Source of the DNA: Treponema sp. UBA4873 | GTDB lineage: Bacteria; Spirochaetota; Spirochaetia; Treponematales; Treponemataceae | DNA: 64,000 nt | NCBI GenBank assembly: GCA_002399405.1 | Contig: DHDP01000013.1 | Span: 192,421-256,420, forward strand | Reading direction: 5' to 3' | In this document: piece after piece, positions 17,439 through 26,282 of the stretch | How positions within the stretch are numbered: the first letter of the stretch is position 1 | Layout of the letters: the number at the start of each line of letters is the position of its first letter | The notes under the pieces: generated by a model | Database searches by the model: none | What the model was told of the DNA's origin: nothing | The model's input: the letters and a program-made list of their open reading frames with translations, nothing else | Made by a program: the position numbers and the translations under genes

Positions 17439-18519
17439 TTTCCCTATACTCCCCGACAAGACTGTCTGCCGTTTTAAAACCTGCAACTATTTCTTCCGTC
17501 GTCCGGCCGAATCCGAAATGCGTATACTCGGGAAATTCCGCAAGTATTCTGTCTGCAATAACCGGCAAGTCCCTGTCTTCAAGCTGCAAATCCGAAAGTG
17601 TGAAAGCTTCGTCAAACCCTGCAAGCCGCTGTATAGTCTCCCTGATTTCTTTGTCCGATTTTTTCTGGAGCACCAGCTGCGTTATGATGCCGAACGCCAC
17701 AAGTTCGCCGTGAAGCATCACCCGCGACGCAGGTATTCTCCGCGACGCGTGGTAAAACGGATGGGCGAAACCGGAATACGCACGGGCTCCGACGAAACTT
17801 CCGACAAGACCCGCGAGATAAAATACGGAATCGATCGTACAGACTGCGTTGTCTGTTATTTTCCCGGCTCTTTTTTCTTCAAGAGCGGCGGACGCTTTCT
17901 TTTCAAGCTGGTCAAAAGCCAGTTTTGCGCTGTAAACGGAAATTTGAAGAGGCAGCGGATCATCGTTTCCTGTCATCCCGAGAGAATTTTCGTACCATTT
18001 CGCAAACGTATCGACAATTCCCGCTTTTATATACCGCTCGGGAGCATCCATCAGTATCTTTGTATCCGCCACTATAACCCGGGGCGTGTGCGGATTTGCG
18101 TAGAACTGCTCGAAGTCGCCATCTTTCGTATAGATGATTGAAACGGCAGCCCACGGAGCACACGTTGCCGCAATAGTCGGTACGGAAATTACAGGCAGTC
18201 CCGCCAGCGTGCCGGCAGCCTTTGCGGCATCATGGACTCTGCCTCCGCCGACAGCAGCGATGAACGCCGCTCTGTTCTCTTTTGCTTCTTCCGCAATCTG
18301 CTTCGCTTTTTCGAGTGTCGGATATCCTGCAAACGGGAAAAAAGTGAAAGAGACGTAATTTTCCAAAAAACTTTTTTTGAGTACATCCTGTACGGCGCTG
18401 AACGCTGTCGTTCCCGCCACTACTAATCCTGTCGTTCCGTACTCCCTGACGTATTTACCCGCATTGTTCAAAGCGCCTGGTTCACTTATGTATTTTTCCG
18501 GAGTCTTAATCTCAAACAT
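17422..18519 (-). CDS. GldA-type metal-dependent alcohol/2-hydroxyacid dehydrogenase
   Basis: A 365-residue member of the glycerol dehydrogenase branch of iron-type alcohol dehydrogenases. The NAD-binding loop is VGGGRVHDAAK, and likely metal ligands are Asp in IVDTFAKWYEN, His in GFAHPFYHA and His in LHGELVAFG. E. coli HcxA, of this branch, reduces short 2-oxo acids and is encoded beside a methionine aminotransferase. The similar pairing here suggests reduction of a methionine-derived keto acid or a methylthio-aldehyde, which is inference. It is the first gene after leader 3 and its sulfur-type promoter. Confidence 0.87.
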   Translation of the reverse strand: MFEIKTPEKYISEPGALNNAGKYVREYGTTGLVVAGTTAFSAVQDVLKKSFLENYVSFTFFPFAGYPTLEKAKQIAEEAKENRAAFIAAVGGGRVHDAAKAAGTLAGLPVISVPTIAATCAPWAAVSIIYTKDGDFEQFYANPHTPRVIVADTKILMDAPERYIKAGIVDTFAKWYENSLGMTGNDDPLPLQISVYSAKLAFDQLEKKASAALEEKRAGKITDNAVCTIDSVFYLAGLVGSFVGARAYSGFAHPFYHASRRIPASRVMLHGELVAFGIITQLVLQKKSDKEIRETIQRLAGFDEAFTLSDLQLEDRDLPVIADRILAEFPEYTHFGFGRTTEEIVAGFKTADSLVGEYRENVQKK

Positions 18520-18571
18520 ATATTTTCATCCGCCTCCTGATCGATCTCACCGCCGCATATGCCGCACAAAT

Positions 18572-18680
18572 AAAAAAGGTTCCGGCACTGGTATATTTCT
18601 ATCTCAGTGCCGGAACCTCCGGTTGTCCAGTCAGTTCCTTTCTAAAAATTATAAACTATTACCTACTATTCCAATATGTT
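18572..18680 (-). promoter_or_regulatory. Leader RNA 3 (short) with attenuator before dehydrogenase/nif-like operon
   Basis: The leader is short: about 20 bases after the operator region comes the conserved hairpin (18612-18638; GGAAC-TGA-CTGG-ACAA-CCGG-AG-GTTCC). It overlaps the 5' arm of a 13-bp terminator with arms 18605-18617 and 18578-18590 and then six U. The upstream stems of leaders 1 and 2 are missing, so the 27-base hairpin alone seems sufficient for control. Confidence 0.77.
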
Positions 18681-18713
18681 TTTGATAATAATGCGGGTGC
18701 CGGTATTTGTCAA
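18662..18713 (-). promoter_or_regulatory. Promoter and degenerate operator for dehydrogenase/nif-like operon
   Basis: Minus-strand TTGACA (18708-18713), a 17-base spacer and TATTAT (18685-18690). The 17-mer CCTACTATTCCAATATG (18662-18678) lies at the operator position, with one arm reading TATG where the other sites have TAGG, so control may be looser here. Confidence 0.72.
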
Positions 18714-18729
18714 GTATGCGGCGGCATGT

Positions 18730-19845
18730 TCAGCCCCACACTTCCTCCGCTATTTCCTTTACGAGCGCAAGTTTCGCCCACTGTTCGGCTTCCGTAAGTT
18801 TATTGCCGATCTCGCACGAGGCAAAACCGCACTGAGGACTTAGACACAGCCGTTCGAGCGGAATATACCGGGCGGCCTCGTGTATCCGTGCAATGACAGC
18901 CTGTTTATCTTCGAGATGCGGAGACTTTGTTGTAACGAGTCCGAGCACCACTTTTTTGTCTCCGCTCACTTTTGATAGCGGCGCAAAGCCGCCCGAGCGG
19001 GCGTCGTCGTATTCAAGGTAGTACGCATCGACGTTTTCGCGTGCAAACAGCACAGCCGCGACAGCATCGTACGAACCGGAACTTGCATATGTGGAATGAA
19101 AGTTACCCCTGCACACGTGCGTGTTGATGACGAGGTCTCCGGGCTTTCCGTCGACGGCAAGGTTGTTGATTGCCAGAAGCTGCTCCTGTATTTCCTTAAG
19201 ACCGGCCGTCGTGGTGCCGAAAAGCGACGTCGCACGCGGATCCACAAGCATACCCCACGAACAGTCGTCGAACTGGATATTGCGGCAGCCGGCGTCGTAT
19301 AAGGCGCGGATTACCTTTTTATACCCGGCGGCGATATCATGCACAAGTTCCTCCGTAGTCCCGTAATACTTCCGGGTGTTCTCCAGCGCGAACGGCATAA
19401 TCATCTGTTCAAGAAACTGTGCCGGAGCCGGAATAGTCTGCTTTGCGGCAGTTTCCGCGTCTTCAAACGCTTGTACGAATTTGTAATGGTCCACGAACGG
19501 ATGATGGTCTACCGAAACTTTTCCGGTAAGATACGTATCGTCGATCATCGCGGCTTCGCCGTGGAACGGAAGGCCTGTTTGAGTTTTCGAATGCCCGACA
19601 CCGTCGAACGCCCACATAAAATCGAGGTGCCACGTTGCGCGGCGGAATTCTCCGTCGGTGATGACATGAAATCCCGCCTTTTTCTGCGCCGAGACGAGAC
19701 TGCTGATGGCTTCGTCCTCCGCTCCTGTCAGTTCTTCTTTCGTGATTCTGCCCGCTTCAAAATCGGAACGAGCTTTTTTCAATGAAGCCGGACGGAGAAA
19801 ACTGCCGACAAAGTCGAATCTGAACGGAGTATGCAATGTGCTCAT
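18730..19845 (-). CDS. MetE-like cobalamin-independent methyltransferase, single-domain form
   Basis: A 371-residue protein of the C-terminal MetE-type barrel (YxjG/YxjH-like), half the length of full MetE. Zinc-ligand candidates are His and Cys in INTHVCRGN, Glu in YYLEYDDARSG and Cys in LSPQCGFAS. The N-terminal FDFVGSFLRP and DGEFRR motifs bind substrate in the family. It likely methylates homocysteine or a related thiol from a small methyl donor; short forms may not use folate triglutamate. It has its own promoter and is divergent from a Cys/Met PLP enzyme. Confidence 0.85.
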   Translation of the reverse strand: MSTLHTPFRFDFVGSFLRPASLKKARSDFEAGRITKEELTGAEDEAISSLVSAQKKAGFHVITDGEFRRATWHLDFMWAFDGVGHSKTQTGLPFHGEAAMIDDTYLTGKVSVDHHPFVDHYKFVQAFEDAETAAKQTIPAPAQFLEQMIMPFALENTRKYYGTTEELVHDIAAGYKKVIRALYDAGCRNIQFDDCSWGMLVDPRATSLFGTTTAGLKEIQEQLLAINNLAVDGKPGDLVINTHVCRGNFHSTYASSGSYDAVAAVLFARENVDAYYLEYDDARSGGFAPLSKVSGDKKVVLGLVTTKSPHLEDKQAVIARIHEAARYIPLERLCLSPQCGFASCEIGNKLTEAEQWAKLALVKEIAEEVWG

Positions 19846-19877
19846 AATTACCTGCCTTTACGATGTGTATTGGTAAA

Positions 19878-19906
19878 ATTATACCGGCCGCACAAATCAA
19901 CAGCAA
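19878..19906 (-). promoter_or_regulatory. Promoter for the MetE-like gene
   Basis: Minus-strand TTGCTG (19901-19906), 17-base spacer, TATAAT (19878-19883), about 30 bp upstream of the start codon. No CCTA-N9-TAGG site overlaps it; the nearest operator (19979) is some 75 bp further upstream. Confidence 0.6.
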
Positions 19907-19978
19907 ATACTTTTTTTTATGTATAAGCCATAAATTTTAGTTATGACACTGACATATCTTCTAAAAAATGATACATTT

Positions 19979-20008
19979 CCTATTTACTCGATAGGTAATT
20001 TATATTAT
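19979..20008 (+). promoter_or_regulatory. 17-bp operator with likely -10 box before PLP enzyme gene
   Basis: CCTATTTACTCGATAGG (19979-19995) is a CCTA-N9-TAGG palindrome like those at the cysK and nif-like promoters. TATATT/TATTAT (20001-20008) just downstream is a plausible -10 box; no good -35 box is visible because that position falls in the operator. A bound regulator would block RNA polymerase. Confidence 0.68.
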
Positions 20009-20028
20009 TATCAGCTTCAGGAGCTGTT

Positions 20029-21237
20029 ATGATACACGATTTTTCAAAAAACGGATTTGCAACGCGTGCAGTCCATGCAGGAGAAGCGCCGGATCCGGCG
20101 ACAGGAGCTTCCGCCCCGAATCTCGTTATGTCGACGACATACGTCACTACGGCCGACGCGTCGTTCTCTGCCGAGGATTTCGGAGAAAACACTCCCTTTA
20201 TTTACACACGGTGGGGCAATCCGACAATAGCGCAGCTTGAGCGGAAACTTGCTTCACTGGAAAACGCGGAGGCCGCCGTTGCGTTTGCAAGCGGAATGGC
20301 CGCAAGCACCGGCCTGCTGCTCCAGTTTTTGAAACCGGGTGATCATCTCGTCGTCTCGGACGTGAGTTACGCAGGCGTGGCGGAATTCACAAAGGATTAT
20401 CTGCCGTCGCACGGAATAGAAGTGACGAAAGTCGATTTGTCAGCCCCCGCGAACCTGAAAGCTGCAATACGGCCGAACACGCGTTTCGTCTATGCGGAAA
20501 CGCCGGCGAATCCCATACTCAAACTCACTGATATTTCCGCAGCGGCCGCGATAACGCACGAAGCCGGCGCTAAACTGATAGTCGACTCCACGTTTGCAAC
20601 GCCGGTCGCCACCCGTCCGCTCGAACTCGGTGCCGATTTTGTCGTTCATTCGCTTACAAAATACATGAGCGGGCACGGAGACGCGATCGGCGGCGCGGTG
20701 CTCGGAAAAGCGGCAGACCTTGCGGAACTGAAAAAAGGCGCGAGCATTCATCTGGGCGGTATTATCAGTCCGTTCAACGCATGGCTCATCCTGCGCGGAA
20801 TTTCAACGCTGCCCGTCAGAATGCGCGCGCATGAGGAAGGCGCTTTTGCCGTGGCCCGTGCGCTCGAATCGAATCCGAACGTAAAGCGTGTCATTTACCC
20901 CGGACTCGATTCGCATCCGCAGGCGGAACTTGCGCACCGTCAGATGAAAAATTTTTCCGGCATGATAAGTTTTCAGGTAAAAGGCGACGGCGGCGCCGCC
21001 GCCAGGCGTTTTTCGGACAGACTCGAAATAATCCACTATGCGGTTTCGCTCGGCCATCAGCGCAGCCTTATCTTTTATCTTGCGACAAACGACATGCTGC
21101 GGACCTCTTTTCAGATGACGGCAAAACAGGAAGCCGTGTACCGCAGCTTTGCGGGAGACGGAATATTCCGGCTGTCTGTCGGACTAGAAGACCCTGCCGA
21201 CATTATTGCAGATCTTGACAGAGCGCTGGAAGCCTGA
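20029..21237 (+). CDS. Cys/Met metabolism PLP enzyme (gamma-lyase or sulfhydrylase type)
   Basis: A 402-residue fold-type I PLP enzyme of the trans-sulfuration family. It has FIYTRWGNPT near the N-terminus (the Tyr/Arg phosphate contact), FASGMAAS, the PLP Asp in LIVDSTFATP and the Schiff-base Lys in VHSLTKYMSGHGD. Members include methionine gamma-lyase, cystathionine lyases and O-acetylhomoserine sulfhydrylase; the sequence alone does not separate them. It is followed 5 bp later by a polar amino-acid ABC system, fitting breakdown of an imported sulfur amino acid. A sulfur-type operator lies in the promoter. Confidence 0.9.
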   Translation: MIHDFSKNGFATRAVHAGEAPDPATGASAPNLVMSTTYVTTADASFSAEDFGENTPFIYTRWGNPTIAQLERKLASLENAEAAVAFASGMAASTGLLLQFLKPGDHLVVSDVSYAGVAEFTKDYLPSHGIEVTKVDLSAPANLKAAIRPNTRFVYAETPANPILKLTDISAAAAITHEAGAKLIVDSTFATPVATRPLELGADFVVHSLTKYMSGHGDAIGGAVLGKAADLAELKKGASIHLGGIISPFNAWLILRGISTLPVRMRAHEEGAFAVARALESNPNVKRVIYPGLDSHPQAELAHRQMKNFSGMISFQVKGDGGAAARRFSDRLEIIHYAVSLGHQRSLIFYLATNDMLRTSFQMTAKQEAVYRSFAGDGIFRLSVGLEDPADIIADLDRALEA

Positions 21238-21242
21238 AAGAT

Positions 21243-21908
21243 ATGCTTGATTTAGCTTTTATCCGTAAGGTTATTCCGCTGTATGTACACGCCGCAGGAC
21301 TTACAATTTCCATCGGCGTCACCGGCATACTGCTGGCTTTCGCGGTAGGAATCATCTGCGCGCTGGTCCGCTATAAAAAAATCCCGGTGCTGAATCAAAT
21401 TGTTTCTTTCTATATTGAATTGTCGCGCAACACACCGCTGCTCATTCAGCTCTTTTTCCTGTATTTCGCGCTGCCGAAAATCGGCATCAGGATGAGCTCG
21501 GAACAGTGCGGAATCATCGGTCTTACGTTTCTGGGCGGCAGTTATATGGCTGAAACGCTCCGCAGTTCGCTCGAAACAGTTTCTCCCGTACAGATTGAAT
21601 CCGGCGAATGCATCGGTCTTAGACGCAATCAGATCATCAGATACGTCGTCCTGCCTCAGGCGTGCACCGTTGCCGTTCCGGGACTCTGTGCAAACATCAT
21701 GTTCATGATAAAGGAAACGTCCGTTTTCAGCGCAGTCGCCCTCGCGGACCTTATGTACGTTGCAAAAGACCTTATCGGTCTGTATTACAAAACAGACGAA
21801 GCGCTGCTGCTTCTCGTCGTTTCGTATTTTATTCTGCTGCTTCCCGTAACGCTTTTGAGCGCGTGGGCAGAAAGGAGATTCCGCTATGGTCAGTTCGGCA
21901 CTGTCTGA
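21243..21908 (+). CDS. Polar amino-acid ABC transporter permease (first of pair)
   Basis: A 221-residue HisM/GlnP-type permease with about five membrane segments and the conserved ELSRNTPLLIQLFFL and IESGECIGLRRNQIIRYVVLP motifs. It overlaps the next permease gene by 23 bp, so the two probably form a heterodimeric channel. The pair, the ATPase at 22598 and the binding lipoprotein at 23445 make a complete importer placed directly after a sulfur-amino-acid PLP enzyme. Confidence 0.9.
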   Translation: MLDLAFIRKVIPLYVHAAGLTISIGVTGILLAFAVGIICALVRYKKIPVLNQIVSFYIELSRNTPLLIQLFFLYFALPKIGIRMSSEQCGIIGLTFLGGSYMAETLRSSLETVSPVQIESGECIGLRRNQIIRYVVLPQACTVAVPGLCANIMFMIKETSVFSAVALADLMYVAKDLIGLYYKTDEALLLLVVSYFILLLPVTLLSAWAERRFRYGQFGTV

Positions 21909-22596
21909 TGCGGTTGCCGGAGCGTTCAGAGTCCTCTTCCTCGGCCGGAATTTCGTCCGCCTTCTCGAAGGTCTGCTTGTAACAATCCGCATTGCCGCAG
22001 TTTCCGTCGCGCTTTCGCTCGTATCCGGCGTTTTTTTCGGCATGCTTATGACGGTAAAAAACAAACCGCTGCATGTGATGTGCAAAATTTATCTCGAATT
22101 TATGCGGATTATGCCGCAGCTCGTCCTGCTGTTTCTCGCGTATTTCGGACTTACGAGGACGTTCGGTTTTCACATTTCGGGAGAGACGTCCGTACTGCTC
22201 GTGTTTACGCTCTGGGGAACGGCGGAGATGGGAGACCTTGTCCGCGGCGCGCTCGAGTCGATTCCGCAGCATCAGTACGAGAGCGGACGCGCGCTCGGCC
22301 TCACCGAACGGCAGATATTCTTTTTCATCGTCATTCCGCAGACTGTCCGCAGACTTGTGCCGCTGTCGATGAATCTTATTACCCGCATGATAAAGACGAC
22401 GTCGCTCGCCGTGTTCGTCGGCGTCGTCGAAGTCGTCAAGGTCGGACAGCAGATTATCGAGGCGTCGCGCCTGACCGTACCGACCGCTTCGATTGCAATA
22501 TACGCAGTCATTTTCTTTATGTATTTTCTTGTCTGCTGGCCGCTTTCAATGGCTGCCGGTTATATCGAGAAACGTCAGAAGGCACAGGAGGCCTGA
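21886..22596 (+). CDS. Polar amino-acid ABC transporter permease (second of pair)
   Basis: A 236-residue paralogue of the preceding permease with the family segments EFMRIMPQLVLLFLAYF and YESGRALGLTERQIFFFIVIP. It starts inside the 3' end of the previous gene, with AAGGAGA upstream, and stops 1 bp before the ATPase start. Tight packing indicates equal expression of the two channel halves. Confidence 0.9.
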   Translation: MVSSALSDAVAGAFRVLFLGRNFVRLLEGLLVTIRIAAVSVALSLVSGVFFGMLMTVKNKPLHVMCKIYLEFMRIMPQLVLLFLAYFGLTRTFGFHISGETSVLLVFTLWGTAEMGDLVRGALESIPQHQYESGRALGLTERQIFFFIVIPQTVRRLVPLSMNLITRMIKTTSLAVFVGVVEVVKVGQQIIEASRLTVPTASIAIYAVIFFMYFLVCWPLSMAAGYIEKRQKAQEA

Positions 22597-22597
22597 C

Positions 22598-23341
22598 ATG
22601 GCATTGCTTGAAATCAATCATCTGGTAAAGCAGTACGATGCTTCTCCCATTCTCAACGATATTTCATTTTCCGTCGAAAAAGGCGAAGTAATCGTTATAG
22701 TCGGCCCGTCGGGCTGCGGTAAAAGTACGCTGCTCAGATGCATGAACGGGCTTGAGCAGATCCAGGGCGGCGAAATACTGCTCGGAGGGGAGCGCATCAG
22801 CAACCGTACGAAGGATATGTACCTCGTCCGCCAGCGGATAGGCATGGTCTTCCAGAGTTACGACCTTTTTCCGCACATGAACGTTCTCGACAACATACTG
22901 CTCGGCCCGCGTAAAGCGCAGAAACGCGATAAAAAAGAAGCAGTAAAGGAAGCGGAAGAGCTTCTGCAGCGCGTCGGACTGTACGATAAAATCCGTTCAT
23001 ATCCGCGGCAGCTTTCCGGCGGCCAGAAACAGCGCGTCGCAATCGTGCGCGCGCTCTGCATGAACCCTGAAATCATGCTGTTCGACGAAGTTACGGCCGC
23101 ACTCGACCCTGAAATGGTCCGAGAGGTGCTCGACGTCATGATAGACCTCGCAAAACAGGGAAAAACGATGATCATCGTTACGCACGAAATGCAGTTTGCG
23201 CGCGCCGTCGCCGACCGGATTATATTCATCGACAGCGGAAACATCGTTGAACAGGGAAAGCCCGACGATTTCTTTACGAATCCGCAGACTGCCCGCGCCC
23301 GGCAGTTCCTGAACGTCTTCCAGTTCGACAAAATCAAATAA
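22598..23341 (+). CDS. Polar amino-acid ABC transporter ATPase
   Basis: A 247-residue GlnQ-group ATPase: Walker A GPSGCGKST, Q-loop VFQSYDLFPHMNVLDN, signature LSGGQKQRVAIVRAL, Walker B IMLFDEVTAALDPE (Val where paralogues have Pro). The ATG at 22598 follows AGGAGG and gives the usual N-terminus MALLEINHLVKQY; the open frame extends 105 bp upstream through the previous gene but has no support. It would energise import with the two preceding permeases. Confidence 0.92.
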   Translation: MALLEINHLVKQYDASPILNDISFSVEKGEVIVIVGPSGCGKSTLLRCMNGLEQIQGGEILLGGERISNRTKDMYLVRQRIGMVFQSYDLFPHMNVLDNILLGPRKAQKRDKKEAVKEAEELLQRVGLYDKIRSYPRQLSGGQKQRVAIVRALCMNPEIMLFDEVTAALDPEMVREVLDVMIDLAKQGKTMIIVTHEMQFARAVADRIIFIDSGNIVEQGKPDDFFTNPQTARARQFLNVFQFDKIK

Positions 23342-23348
23342 TGATTTA

Positions 23349-23402
23349 ACTATAGGATTAGTAGGTATTGACATAACCCTAAATAGCTACTATTTTGGTA
23401 GG
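23349..23402 (+). promoter_or_regulatory. Promoter flanked by two operator-like 17-mers
   Basis: TTGACA (23368-23373), a 17-base spacer and TATTTT (23391-23396). ACTATAGGATTAGTAGG (23349-23365) lies just upstream and GCTACTATTTTGGTAGG (23386-23402) covers the -10 box; both match CTA-N9-TAGG with the outer C altered. The binding-protein gene therefore has its own copy of the sulfur-type control in addition to the upstream operon promoter. Confidence 0.7.
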
Positions 23403-23444
23403 TATTAAAGCATACAGATAAAACTGAATGTTTAGGGGGTCAGA

Positions 23445-24299
23445 ATGAGATTACACAAAATTGCCGGTACAGCAGCAATACTCGCACTTGCAGCAGGACT
23501 GCTGACTGCATGCTCGAAGAAACAGGCGGAAACAGGGGCTGCAAAAACGACAGCCCGCTCCGTGGAAGAAATCAAAAAGAGCGGAAAGGTCATTATTGCA
23601 GTCTTCAGCGACAAAAAACCGTTCGGCTACGTCGATGAAAACGGCGCCTACCAGGGATACGACGTCTATTTCGGCAACCGCATTGCACAGGACCTCGGCG
23701 TAAAACCCGAATATGTCTCAGTCGAAGCGGCGAACCGCGTGGAATATCTGGTAACCGGAAAAGTCGACATCGTTCTCGCGAACTTTACACGGACGCCGGA
23801 ACGGGCGGAAAAAGTCGATTTCGCGCTTCCGTATATGAAAGTCGCGCTCGGTGTCGTTTCACCTGAGAAGGATCTCATAACGGCTCCCGAGCAGCTGAAC
23901 GGAAAAATACTCATCGTGAGCAAGGGTACGACCGCGGAAACGTACTTTACCGAGAAATATCCCGGCGTACAGCTCCTGAAATTCGACCAGTACAGCGAAG
24001 CGTATAACGCGCTGCTCGACGGACGGGGCGCGGGGCTTTCCACGGACAACACGGAAGTGCTTGCGTGGGCTCTTGAAAATCCCGGATTTAAAGTCGGCAT
24101 AGAATCGCTCGGCAGCCTCGACGCCATAGCGCCGGCAGTGCAGAAAGGCAACACGGAGCTGCTCGACTGGATAAACGCCGAAATAAAGACGCTCGCAGAC
24201 GAACAGTTCTTCCATAAAGACTACGAAGCAACACTGAGACCGGTATACGGTGAAGCCGCGGATGCAGACAGCCTTGTCGTCGAAGGCGGACAGATGTAA
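23445..24299 (+). CDS. Polar amino-acid ABC transporter substrate-binding lipoprotein
   Basis: A 284-residue SBP_bac_3 protein with a signal peptide and a lipobox ending LLTACSKK, so it should be lipid-anchored. The mature fold starts with GKVIIAVFSDKKPFGYVDENGAYQ and includes YDVYFGNRIAQDLG and NFTRTPERAEKVDFALPY. It completes the importer at 21243-23341 and has its own promoter 50 bp upstream, allowing excess binding protein over membrane subunits. A strong terminator follows. Confidence 0.92.
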   Translation: MRLHKIAGTAAILALAAGLLTACSKKQAETGAAKTTARSVEEIKKSGKVIIAVFSDKKPFGYVDENGAYQGYDVYFGNRIAQDLGVKPEYVSVEAANRVEYLVTGKVDIVLANFTRTPERAEKVDFALPYMKVALGVVSPEKDLITAPEQLNGKILIVSKGTTAETYFTEKYPGVQLLKFDQYSEAYNALLDGRGAGLSTDNTEVLAWALENPGFKVGIESLGSLDAIAPAVQKGNTELLDWINAEIKTLADEQFFHKDYEATLRPVYGEAADADSLVVEGGQM

Positions 24300-24323
24300 A
24301 AACGGAAGAGAGCTTTGTACCAC

Positions 24324-24385
24324 AAGAGGGGCGGACGATTGCACCTCCGTGCGCAGTCGTCCGCCCCTCTTACTATTTTATTTAT
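24324..24385 (+). terminator. Intrinsic terminator after binding-protein gene
   Basis: AAGAGGGGCGGACGA (24324-24338) pairs perfectly with TCGTCCGCCCCTCTT (24357-24371), a 15-bp stem with a further GCAC/GTGC pairing in the loop, followed by TACTATTTTATTTATTT. It separates the cystine-type importer from the methionine-type cluster. Confidence 0.85.
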
Positions 24386-24398
24386 TTGGGAGGAGACT

Positions 24399-25244
24399 AT
24401 GAAAAAAACAATTCAGTTTGTGACGGTGTTTGCAGGCATGCTGCTCGCAGCGGCATTCAGCACAGGATGTTCAAAAAAAAGCGGCACTCAGCCTGATTCC
24501 GGCGATAAAAAGGTGCTCACCTACGGTAAATCCCAGGGGCCGTATACGGTGCTCTTCGAGACGGGCGTAAAGCCTATTCTGGAAAAAGAAGGATATACGT
24601 TCAAGGCGGTCGAATTTTCAGACCTCGTCCAGAACGATACGGCGCTGCAGGAAGGCGAAATAGACTTCAACGTCGAACAGCATACGGCGTACAAGGATAA
24701 TTTCAACAAGTCTCAGAACGGAAACCTCGTCACTATAACGCCGATTCCGACCGTTCCCGCAGGACTGTTCCCCGGAAAGAAAAAAAGTCCCGATCAGCTT
24801 GCCGACGGCGATACGATTGCCGTTCCGAACGACGCTTCAAATACGGCGCGCGCGTACGTGCTTCTTCAGAAAGCCGGCTGGATAAAGCTCGACGGCAGTG
24901 TAAATCCCGCTCAGGCGAAGCAAAGCGACATCACGGAAAATCCGCATCATCTTGTCTTTACCGAAATGAATTCCCTTAACATTCCGGCAGTCGTCGGCGA
25001 CTTCGATTATGCGGTCATCACAGGAAGCATTGTCTACAACGCAAAAATCGATCCGTCTACGGCGCTTCTTCAGGAGACGGTGCTCGAGCACCTGCTGCTG
25101 CAGCTTGTCGTAAAAGAGGAAAACAAAGACGCACAATGGGTTAAGGATATAGCCGCGGCGTATCATTCGAAGGAATTCAGCGAGTACTTCAACGCGAACA
25201 ACAACGGGCTGTGGTACGTTCCGGACAACTACTTCAGCAACTGA
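24399..25244 (+). CDS. metQ: MetQ-type substrate-binding lipoprotein, copy 1
   Basis: A 281-residue NlpA/MetQ lipoprotein. It has a signal peptide with lipobox FSTGCSKK and then the family landmarks VEFSDLVQNDTALQEGEIDFNVEQHTAY (a family segment for ligand binding), IPNDASNTARAY and DYAVITGSIV. MetQ delivers methionine or its derivatives to MetNI. The ATG at 24399 follows GGGAGGAG; upstream in-frame codons run through the terminator stem and are not used. It is followed 18 bp later by metN. Confidence 0.9.
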   Translation: MKKTIQFVTVFAGMLLAAAFSTGCSKKSGTQPDSGDKKVLTYGKSQGPYTVLFETGVKPILEKEGYTFKAVEFSDLVQNDTALQEGEIDFNVEQHTAYKDNFNKSQNGNLVTITPIPTVPAGLFPGKKKSPDQLADGDTIAVPNDASNTARAYVLLQKAGWIKLDGSVNPAQAKQSDITENPHHLVFTEMNSLNIPAVVGDFDYAVITGSIVYNAKIDPSTALLQETVLEHLLLQLVVKEENKDAQWVKDIAAAYHSKEFSEYFNANNNGLWYVPDNYFSN

Positions 25245-25262
25245 TTCAGCGAGGAATTTTCC

Positions 25263-26282
25263 GTGATCGAATTCAGAAATGTGGTGAAAGTTTATAACGG
25301 CAAAGAACCTGTGCGTGCGCTCAACGGCATTTCACTCCGCATACCTGACAGGACAATATACGGCATCGTGGGATTCAGCGGCGCGGGAAAATCGACGCTG
25401 CTGCGCATGATAAACGCCCTCGAAAAACCGACGTCAGGCGGAGTGCTTGTCGACGGCGTCGACGTCGGCACATACAGCGGCAGCGCGCTGCGTTCCTACA
25501 GAAAATCGATCGGGATGATTTTCCAGCAGTTCAATCTGCTCGAATCGAAGGACGTGTTCAAAAACGTCGCCCTGCCTCTTCTGCTTAATAAAACGGGCAG
25601 CAGGCAGACGGAGACGCGCGTTGCCGAGCTGCTCGACTTCGTAGGGCTCTCGGATAAACGTCACGCAAGACCTGCGGAACTCTCAGGCGGACAGAAACAG
25701 CGGGCAGGAATTGCGCGGGCGCTTTCGACGAATCCGTCGATACTGCTCTGCGACGAAGCGACGAGCGCCCTTGACCCGAAAACGACGGAATCGATTCTTG
25801 AACTTTTACAGAAAGTAAACAGCGAACTCGGCGTGACGATCGTGATGATTACGCACCAGATGGAAGTCGTCAGAAAAATATGCACGAACGTCGCGGTCAT
25901 CGAGCAGGGACGCATCGTCGAGGACGGCACTGTCCGCGAAGTGTTCGGAAATCCGCAGATGCAGATAACGAAGGATTTCGTCAGGACAATAATCAACGAC
26001 TCACTGCCCCGTTCTCTGCTGGACAGACTTTCAAAATATCAGTTCCCGCAGAAAATCCTCCGGCTCCGCTTTGAAGGCGGCAATGCGGACGATCCGGTGA
26101 TTTCGGATACGGTGAAGAAATTCAACGTGAACATTTCAATTCTGTTTTCTACGGTAACAGAGCTGCAGAACACCATACTGGGATACCAGACGGTGCAGCT
26201 CACCGGCCCCGCGGACGAAATGGCAAAAGCGGAATCGTATCTTTCGGAGAGGAACGTAGGCATTCAGGAGGTGTCCGTATGA
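25263..26282 (+). CDS. metN: Methionine-type ABC transporter ATPase with NIL domain, copy 1
   Basis: A 339-residue MetN-type ATPase. Walker A is GFSGAGKST, the Q-loop is FQQFNLLESKDVFKNV, the signature is LSGGQKQRAGIARAL and Walker B is ILLCDEATSALDPK. Residues about 255-339 form a C-terminal NIL domain, which in MetN binds methionine and inhibits transport when the cell is replete. The start is GTG with GAGGAAT upstream. The stop overlaps the metI start by 4 bp. Confidence 0.92.
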   Translation: MIEFRNVVKVYNGKEPVRALNGISLRIPDRTIYGIVGFSGAGKSTLLRMINALEKPTSGGVLVDGVDVGTYSGSALRSYRKSIGMIFQQFNLLESKDVFKNVALPLLLNKTGSRQTETRVAELLDFVGLSDKRHARPAELSGGQKQRAGIARALSTNPSILLCDEATSALDPKTTESILELLQKVNSELGVTIVMITHQMEVVRKICTNVAVIEQGRIVEDGTVREVFGNPQMQITKDFVRTIINDSLPRSLLDRLSKYQFPQKILRLRFEGGNADDPVISDTVKKFNVNISILFSTVTELQNTILGYQTVQLTGPADEMAKAESYLSERNVGIQEVSV

